This document shows positions 21,201 through 30,200 of a stretch of DNA of 64,000 nt, in pieces. The notes below the pieces were generated by a model, which saw nothing but the letters and a program-made list of their open reading frames with translations, did no database searches and was not told the DNA's origin. The position numbers and the translations under genes were made by a program. Location: the NCBI RefSeq assembly GCF_036711975.1, contig NC_091970.1, positions 10,733,501 through 10,797,500 on the forward strand, read 5' to 3'. This DNA comes from Onthophagus taurus. Its lineage: Eukaryota; Arthropoda; Insecta; Coleoptera; Scarabaeidae. Numbering within the stretch: the first letter of the stretch is position 1; the number at the start of each line of letters is the position of its first letter.

Positions 21201-24200
21201 TTAACATTCTTCTTAGAAGCATTCTTCACTTCTGCATTCTTTCCTTCTGCATGCTTTCCTTCTTGGTCCTTCTTTTTACCGGGCTTAACTTTATTTGCAC
21301 TGTCTAGAAGCTCTTTTTTGTAAGGCGAGCTAGTTACAACAACAGTTTTTCCTTTTTTGTGGCCTGATTTCCAGATGTTTTTCTTTCCGCAATGAGGAAC
21401 AGGAACAATTTGTTCAGGAGAAACCGCAAAGGATCTTAATTGATAGGTGTTGTTCTTGGGAGCTTGTTGGTTTGTGGTGTGGTTATTGGAGTTACTATTA
21501 TTCCAATGTGAGCACCCAGGTTCAGCAAACGCATCTTGCTCTTTAGGTCCGGCTTGGTTAACAGTACCATCGTTTGTCTGTGTATAACCTGCTTACGCGA
21601 GCCATTTGAAGCACTTCCTTGGTCACTATTGACAATAATGTTAGCGGCTTCACTTGTAATTAAAGGAATGTCTGTTGTGATAGAAGCTTCAAACACTGAA
21701 TCTGGGAATATATTTGGTTCGTAAGAACAAATTTCGTTTTTTTTGAAACCATTTATCGCCGTCAACATAGTTGCAGCCCTGAGAAAGGCTTTGCCCAAAA
21801 TCTCGGCAATTTGAAACATGGTAACAACTTTTCCTGGATTTGATCGTAGCCAATTCGTCAATTCTTGATCGTAGTATGTGCTAAGAGGCTTCATGAATGA
21901 GACATCTAGAGGCTGAAGCCTGTCGGTGCAATGAGGTGGGAAACAGAGAATGACCACACCATTAGCCCTTGCTTTATCAATTATGGTCAGACTCTGTATA
22001 TGAGTTGAATGACCATCCAACAATAGCAGGACTGGTTTCTCCTTGGTTGCTTGAGAAAATACAATAAATTTATCGAACCATTTCTCAAAAATATCTTTCT
22101 GCATCCAGCCAGAGACATGGCATTCTGCCCACATTCCAGGTGAACAATTGTTCAGTAATTCTGGCTTCATTCGCTGTCGAGGATACACTAACATGGGTGG
22201 CATAAAACCTCCAGCTGCACTCATGCAGAATTCAACAGAAACAGTTTTCCCTCTTTCGGCAGATGATAATGAGCCTACTTGTTTCTTCCCTTTTGTTGCC
22301 AGTATTTTGGAAGTATTCTTTGAAACAGCAGAAATCCTACTTTCATCGCAGTTGTAGATTCGATCTGCTGTAAATTTGTGCTGATCATATACTTCCCCTA
22401 ATAAACCAAAGAATTGGGATACATTAACTTTGTTAAAAGCCATGGCCCTAGCTGCGGAGGTTTGCTCAGGTTTCCTAAATGATAAACTTGGGTTTCCTCT
22501 AAGCCAATCCTTTCCATCTGATTCCTTAGTCTGGTTAAAATTATGCTGCTTGTTATTTCTCACTGCTAACTGGTATGCCAGCCGATTTACCTCATTAGCA
22601 GTCAAACCAAATAAACGGTTTTCCATAACCTTAATATAATCAACCAATTCTTGTTCTTCTTCTGGGGTAAATACACCTTTCAAAGGCCCCAGTTGGTCCT
22701 CAACATTAAAAGATTCAACTTTTTCAACCTCATTCATTTCTGATTTAAATTTTTTAACCTTGCGTTCAAGTGTTGTTTGAGGGACCTGAAATGTCGTTGC
22801 TGCTCGATAATATCCCATTCGGCCGTTGACCACTTCCGTGACAGTATTTCTCATAGATTCTTCACTCCATGAACCCCGCTCCGTTTTCTTTTTATATGTC
22901 CGAACCATTTCCTAGAACCTAAAAATTGTATTAGATATTATACTGGTATTATGTGCTATTTTATATTAGGCAAGACGGGGTACCCCATCTTGCCCTCCCA
23001 CTGAGAACCCTGTCTTGCCCCCAGGGACAATTTTTGGGTTAGGTTAACATTATAGAACAAAGGATTTATTCTATTAGGTTATTTCATGCGTTAATTTATT
23101 CCTAAAGAAACGCTTTATCTGATGATAATACTTAATAGTACGATAAAAAATTACTTCACTTACCTTTTCACGTCTAAAAACAACGAAAAATTACATCAGC
23201 ACAGGTGAAAAACACGTTTTGATGCGTACACTCCGAATGGTTTGTTCGAAATGGCTGCCAGCTCTATCCGACACTCACACAGCAACGGCCTACTAGTCAA
23301 CTATTTTCCACTAGGTTGCTACACCTTCCGTGGCAGCAATTGCAAAAGCCCCGTCTTACCCTCTACCCCGTCTTGCCCCGCTCTCCCCTATCATATCTGG
23401 GTTCTATGCCCAAGAAGTCATCATCTGATATAAAATATAATCAGAATCTTGGTAGGAATCATCTGCTACTTCATCACGTTCTTCCTCTGATAAATATACA
23501 CTCCTTTCGTTAGCCAACAACATCTCGTGTATCTTATTTTCAAAATCTAGATCATTCAAATTTATAATCTGCTAGGACCTGGTTTATCCATAGCTGCTAA
23601 ATATAAAACTAGTTTTACACTACTCACATCACACTACACTATGTCAATTCAAACTGTAAGGTATATATGCGCATACACTCTGCGCATAGCGTAGGTCTGC
23701 TTGACCTATGTTTGAGGTTAAGGATTAAAATCACAAAATAAATTTCTTTTTTTTTTTTAGCAAAACCGATTGGATTTCATTCGAGGACTCAATCAGCATC
23801 GACATCAAAGCAAAATACGCCCGAATTCGCGGATTATACGGTTTGGCACTAAAAGATTTATCACAAGACCTCTCACCAAACTTAAACTGTCAGAATCAAA
23901 CGTCAATTTTAGACGCCACCTATCGGAGTTTGTCGAAACAACCCCGAGCGCCAAGAGGCGCCATCTTGCAAAGTTTAAAGCGCGAAATTGTTTATAAAGA
24001 AAACGATTTAAACTTTGAAGTTAATAATAACCTTCCGTGCCCCCATCAAGGTTATTTCGTAAACCCTGAAGATTGCAACCGATTTTATCGCTGCGTACAG
24101 TTCTACCAACCAACGAAAAACAACCCAACCTCGAAAAATTCGTTCACAATTTTCCAATTTTCTTGCCCTTCCGGTTTAACGTTCGACGAACGTTACGAGG

Positions 24201-27200
24201 TATGCACTTGGCCTTTAAATCTTGAAAACACCACCAGGTGTCATGGTAGTAGCGAAATCGCGCCAAAAAAACAATTTAATTGTCCATCGGAAGTCGGTTT
24301 TTATGCAGATTTAAGCGATTGCAGATGGTTTTATGCGTGTTTAGATCACGGATTAGACGATCATTTAACCGCGTACGAATTTCGATGCCCGTTTGGGTTA
24401 GTTTTCGACGAAGAAAAGTTAATGTGCGAGTGGCCTTGGATGGTTGCGAGATGTTCTTTTGAATCAACATCAATTAATATCGATGTTTATGGCGGAAATT
24501 CAAAAGAATCAATTGGAATTTATGGCGGGTTAAATACTTATGATGGATTAGGTGTTTTAAAAAGCGTTAAATTGGTTGAATTTGATGATCAAAGCAAAAA
24601 TGTGGGAAATTTATATCAAAATAATTTGAATTTGAATCAAAATTATGGCTCAAACATAAAAAATGATGGTTTTGAGGTTAATTTGGGTCAAAAGTTTGAT
24701 CAAAATGGAAAAATTAATTTGAATTCAAACATTGGCCAATTTGGGGTTAATTCTGGCACCTATGGGGTTAATTTTGACAAAAATGTGAATGGAAATGTTC
24801 AAAATTATGGCTCAAACATCAAAAGTGATGGTTTTGGGGTTAATTTTGGTCAAAAAGTTGATCAAAATGGAAGAATTAATTTGGCGGGAAATTTGAATTC
24901 TAATCTTGGTAAATTTGAGGTTAATTTTGATAAAAATGAGCATGTGAATGTTCAAAATTATGGCTCAAACATTAAAACTGATGGTTTTGGGGTAAATTTC
25001 GGTCAAAAAGTTGATCAAAATGAGAAAAATTCGAATATTGGTCAATTTGAGGTTAATTCTGGCGCATTTGGGGTTAATTTTGATAAAAATGAGCATGGGA
25101 ATGTTCAAAATTATGGCTCAAACATAAAAACTGATGGTTTTGAGGTTAATTTCGGTCAAAAAGTTGATCAAAATGAGAAAATTAATTTGAATTCGAATAT
25201 TGGTCAATTTGAGGTTAATTCTGGCGCCTTTGGGGTTAATTTTGATAAAAATGAGGATAGAAATGTTCAAAATTATGGATCAAACATCAAAACTGATGAT
25301 TTTGGGGTAAATTTCGGTCAAAAAGTTGATCAAAATGAGAAAAATTCGAATATTGGTCAATTTGAGGTTAATTCTGGCTCCTTTGGGGTTAATTTTGATA
25401 AAAATGAGAATAGAAATGTTCAAAATTATGGATCAAACATTAAAACTGATGATTTTGGCCAAAAAGTTGATCAAAATGAAAGAATTAATTTGGCGGGAAA
25501 TTTGAATACCAATATTGCTCAATTTGAGGTTAATTCTGGCGCCTTTGGGGTTAATTTTGATAAAAATGAGCATGGGAATGTTCAAAATTATGGCTCAAAC
25601 ATAAAAAGTGATGGTTTTGGAGTTAATTTCGGTCAAAAAGTTGATCAAAATGAGAAAAATTCGAATATTGGTCAATTTGAGGTTAATTCTGGCACCTTTG
25701 GGGTTAATTTTGATAAAAATGAGCATGGGAATGTTCAAAATTATGGCTCAAACATAAAAAGTGATGGTTTTGGAGTTAATTTCGGTCAAAAAGTTGATCA
25801 AAATGAGAAAAATTCGAATATTGGTCAATTTGAGGTTAATTCTGGCGCCTTTGGGGTTAATTTTGATAAGAATGAGGATAGAAATGTTCAAAATTATGGC
25901 TCAAACATTAAAACTGATCGTTTTGGGGTTAATTTCGATCAAAAAGTTGATCAAAATGAGAAAAATTTGAATATTGGTCAGTTTGAGGTTAATTCTGGCT
26001 CCTTTGGAATTAATTTTGATAAAAATGAGGATAGAAATGTTCAAAATTATGGATCAAACATCAAAACTGATGGTTTTGGGGTTAATTTCGGTCAAAAAGT
26101 TGATCAAAATGAGAAAAATTTGAATATTGGTCAATTTGAGGTTAATTCTGGCACCTTAGAGGTTAATTTTGATAAAAATGAGGATAGGAATGTTCAAAAT
26201 TATGGCTCAAACATTAAAACTGATGGTTTTGGAGTTAATTTTGGCCAAAAAGTTGATCAAAATGAAAGAATTAATTTGGCGGGAAATTTGAATACCAATA
26301 TTGCTCAATTTGAGGTTAATTCTGGCGATTTTGGGGTTAATTTTGATAAAAATGAGCATGGGAATGTTCAAAATTATGGCTCAAACATAAAAACTGATGG
26401 TTTTGAGGTTAATTTTGCTCAAAAAGTTGATCAAAATAAGAAAATTGATTTGAATTCGAACATTGGTGAATTTGAGGTTAATTCTGGCACCTTTGGGGTT
26501 AATTTTGATAAAAATGACGATAGAAATGTTCAAAATTATGGATCAAACATTAAAACTGATGGTTTTGGAGTTAATTTCGGTCAAAAAGTTGATCAAAATG
26601 AGAAAAATTCGAATATTGGTCAATTCGAGGTTAATTCTGGCGCCTTTGAGGTTAATTTTGATAAAAATGAGGATAGGAATGTTCAAAATTATGGCTCAAA
26701 CATAAAAACTGATGGTTTTGGGGTTAATTTTGACCAAAAAGTTGATCAAAATGGAAGAATTAATTTGGCGGGAAATTTAAATACCAATGTTAATCAATTT
26801 GAGGTTAATTCTGGCACCTTTGGCGTTAATTTTGATAAAAATGAGGGTAGGAATGTTCAAAATTATGGCTCAAACATTAAAACTGATGTTTTTGGGGTTA
26901 ATTTTGGCCAAAAAGTTGATCAAAATGGAAGAATTAATTTGGCGGGAAATTTGAATTCCAACATTAATCAATTTAAGGTCAATTCGAATGGTTTTGAAGT
27001 TAATTTTGGTCAATCAAATTCCGATAAAAATTTGAATCAAAATGATTTGGCGGGAAATTTGAATATCGATAAAACGGATCAATCTTTTATTTTAGACACC
27101 CAAGAGATTCCAAGTCCAAATAAAAACCTTCTTGATATCAGATATGGTAAAACCTTTGAAGGAATTAATCAAAATCAAGGAAATTTCTATTCAAGTCATC

Positions 27201-30200
27201 CAAATTTAGTCCCAAATTCTAATCGAAATGTATTCGAACCAAATTCAGGAGAAAAATCTCAAAGTTTTAACAACTTTGGGTTCTTTAATGGTGGATTTTC
27301 AAACGGATTTAATGCCAGAAAGACTGTTGATATAATCGGCGGTGGTTTTTCGGCGGTTAAAACATACAAAAACGAACCAATTTTAACCAACTTAGAAGGA
27401 ATTCCACAAAACCCACCGATTCAATCGATCCATCCGATTATTCCAACCGTAAAAACGGTTCATCTCCCAGAAAAAGTCGATTTGAATCGAGGTGGAGTCA
27501 TCGCCAACATCCCACAACTTCAAATCAACGTGGATTCGCCCCAAAATGACCATCGTGAAGGATATTTTTACGAAAAGCCCAAAATTAAATTTGAAGAGGG
27601 CGAAAAGGTATTAGATAAAAATAAGGCGGATTATGAAAGGATTCAAGGAACGCTTCAACAAATTGAGTTGAATCACGATTTTGGACAAAAATTGGTGCAT
27701 TTTGATCAAGTTCAATCGAATATTGAAGAAAATTCGGATCAAAACGTCAAAATTGATCATTCTAACCTTAATTTAGATCAAACTTTTGTTCAGAATCGGC
27801 CAGCTCATATAAATGTAGATCATGGACAAAATTTTGATCAAGTTGAAGATCAAAATGTCAAAATTGATCAATCTAACCTTAATTTAGGTCAAGGTGGTGT
27901 TAATGTTGAGGAATATAAGCAAAATCGACCGAAATTAGTGCATGTTTATACAAATGTAGATCATGGACAACGTTTTGATGGAGTTAAATCGAGTTTTGAA
28001 GATCAAAATGTTAAAATTGATCAATCCAACCTTAATTTAGGTCAAGGTGTTGTTAATGTTGAGGATTATAATGAAAATCGACCGAAATTTGTGCAAATTC
28101 ATACAAATTTAGATCATGGACAACTTTTTGATCAAGTTAAATCAAATTTTGAAGATCAAAATGTCAAAATTGATCAATCCAACCTTAATTTAGGTCAAGG
28201 TGTTGTTAATGTTGAGGAATATAACCAAAATCGACCAAAATTAGTGCAAGTTTATTCAAATGTAGATCATGGACAACGTTTTGATCAAGTTAAATCAAAT
28301 TTTGAAGATCAAAATGTCAAAATTGATCATTCCAACCTTAATTTAGGTCAAGGTGTTGTTAATGTTGAGGATTATAATGAAAATCGACCGAAATTTGTGC
28401 AAGTTCATACAAATGTAGATCATGGACAACGTTTTGATCAAGTTAAATCGAATTTTGAAGATCAAAATGTCAAAATTGATCATTCCAACCTTAATTTAGG
28501 TCAAGGTGTTGTTAATGTTGAGGAATATAACCAAAATCGACCGAAATTTGTGCAAGTTCATACAAATGTCAATCATGGAGAACGTTTTGATCAAGTTAAA
28601 TCAAATTTTGAAGATCAAAATGTCAAAATTGATCATTCCAACCTTAATTTAGGTCAAGGTGTTGTTAATGTTGAGGAATATAACCAAAATCGACCGAAAT
28701 TTGTGCAAATTCATACAAATGTAGATCATGGACAACGTTTTGATGAAATTAAATCGAATTTTGAAGATCAAAATGTCAAAATTGATCATTCCAACCTTAA
28801 TTTAGGTCAAGGTGTTGTTAATGTTGAGGAATATAACCAAAATCGACCGAAATTTGTGCAAGTTCATACAAATGTCAATCATGGAGAACGTTTTGATCAA
28901 GTTAAATCAAATTTTGAAGATCAAAATGTCAAAATTGATCATTCCAACCTTAATTTAGGTCAAGGTGTTGTTAATGTTGAGGAATATAACCAAAATCGAC
29001 CGAAATTTGTGCAAATTCATACAAATTTAGATCATGGAGAACGTTTTGATCAAGTTAAATCAAATTTTGAAGATCAAAATGTTAATATTGACCATTCTAA
29101 CCTTAATTTAGGTCAAGGTGTTGTTAATGTTAAGGAATATAATCAAAATCGACCGAAATTAGTGCAAGTTCATACAAATTTAGATCATGGACAACGTTTT
29201 GATCAAGTTAAATCAAATTTTGAAGATCAAAATGTCAAAATTGATCAATCCAACCTTAATTTAGGTCAAGGTGTTGTTAATGTTGAGGAATATAATCAAA
29301 ATCGACCGAAATTAGTGCGAGTTCATACAAATGTAGATCATGGACAACGTTTTGATGAAATTAAATCGAATTTTGAAGATCAAAATGTCAAAATTGATCA
29401 ATCTAACCTTAATTTAGGTCAAGGTGTTGTTAATGTTGAGGATTATAATGAAAATCAACCGAAATTTGTGCAAATTCATACAAATGTAGATCATGGACAA
29501 CGTTTTGATCAAGTTAAATCAAATTTTGAAGATCAAAATGTCAAAATTGATCATTCCAACCTTAATTTAGGTCAAGGTGGTGTTAATGTTGAGGAATATA
29601 ACCAAAATAGACCGAAATTTGTGCAAATTCATACAAATTTAGATCATGGACAACGTTTTGATCAAGTTAAATCAAATTTTGAAGATCAAAATGTTAATAT
29701 TGACCATTCTAACCTTAATTTAGGTCAAACCATAGTCGATGTTGAAGCAAATTACCAAAACCCTCCTAAAACGGTAGAAATTCATTCAAATCTCGGCCAA
29801 GATCAATATTTAGATCAAGGCCAGTCAAATTTTGAACAAAACTCGAATCAAAACGTCAAAATTGCTCATGCAACTTCACATTCTAACCTGAATTTAGGTC
29901 AAACTACTTTTAATGTGGAAGATCGACCGCAATTTGTGCGAGTTCAATCAAATCTCGATCATGGACAACATTTTGAACAAGATCAATCGAATATTGATGA
30001 TAAAAACGTCAAAATTGATCATTCTAACCTCAATTTAGGTCAAACCATTAAAGTAAATGATCAAAATCAGCCTAAAGCGGTGGAAATTCATTCAAATCTC
30101 GATCAGGGTCAATATTTGGAGCAAGGTCAATCAAATTATGAACAAAATTCGAATCAAAATTTCAAAATTGATCATTCTAACCTCAATTTAGGTCAAATCA

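Larger units (their letters stand above)
10156..23760 (+). other. 13.6-kb intron 3 of the giant gene
   Basis: The donor is CG/GTAAAT at 10156 and the acceptor is a long T tract ending TTTTTTAG at 23760. The split Arg codon (CG+C) restores the GH18 frame exactly, which supports the join. The intron is mostly transposon-derived. 10156-10720 has no gene, but CACCCTGTATAT end motifs at about 10638 suggest a MITE relic. Confidence 0.8.

Noticed and set aside
25761..26705. Short plus-strand frames inside the giant exon
   Set aside because: They are out-of-frame reads through the 153-nt repeats of the real coding sequence.
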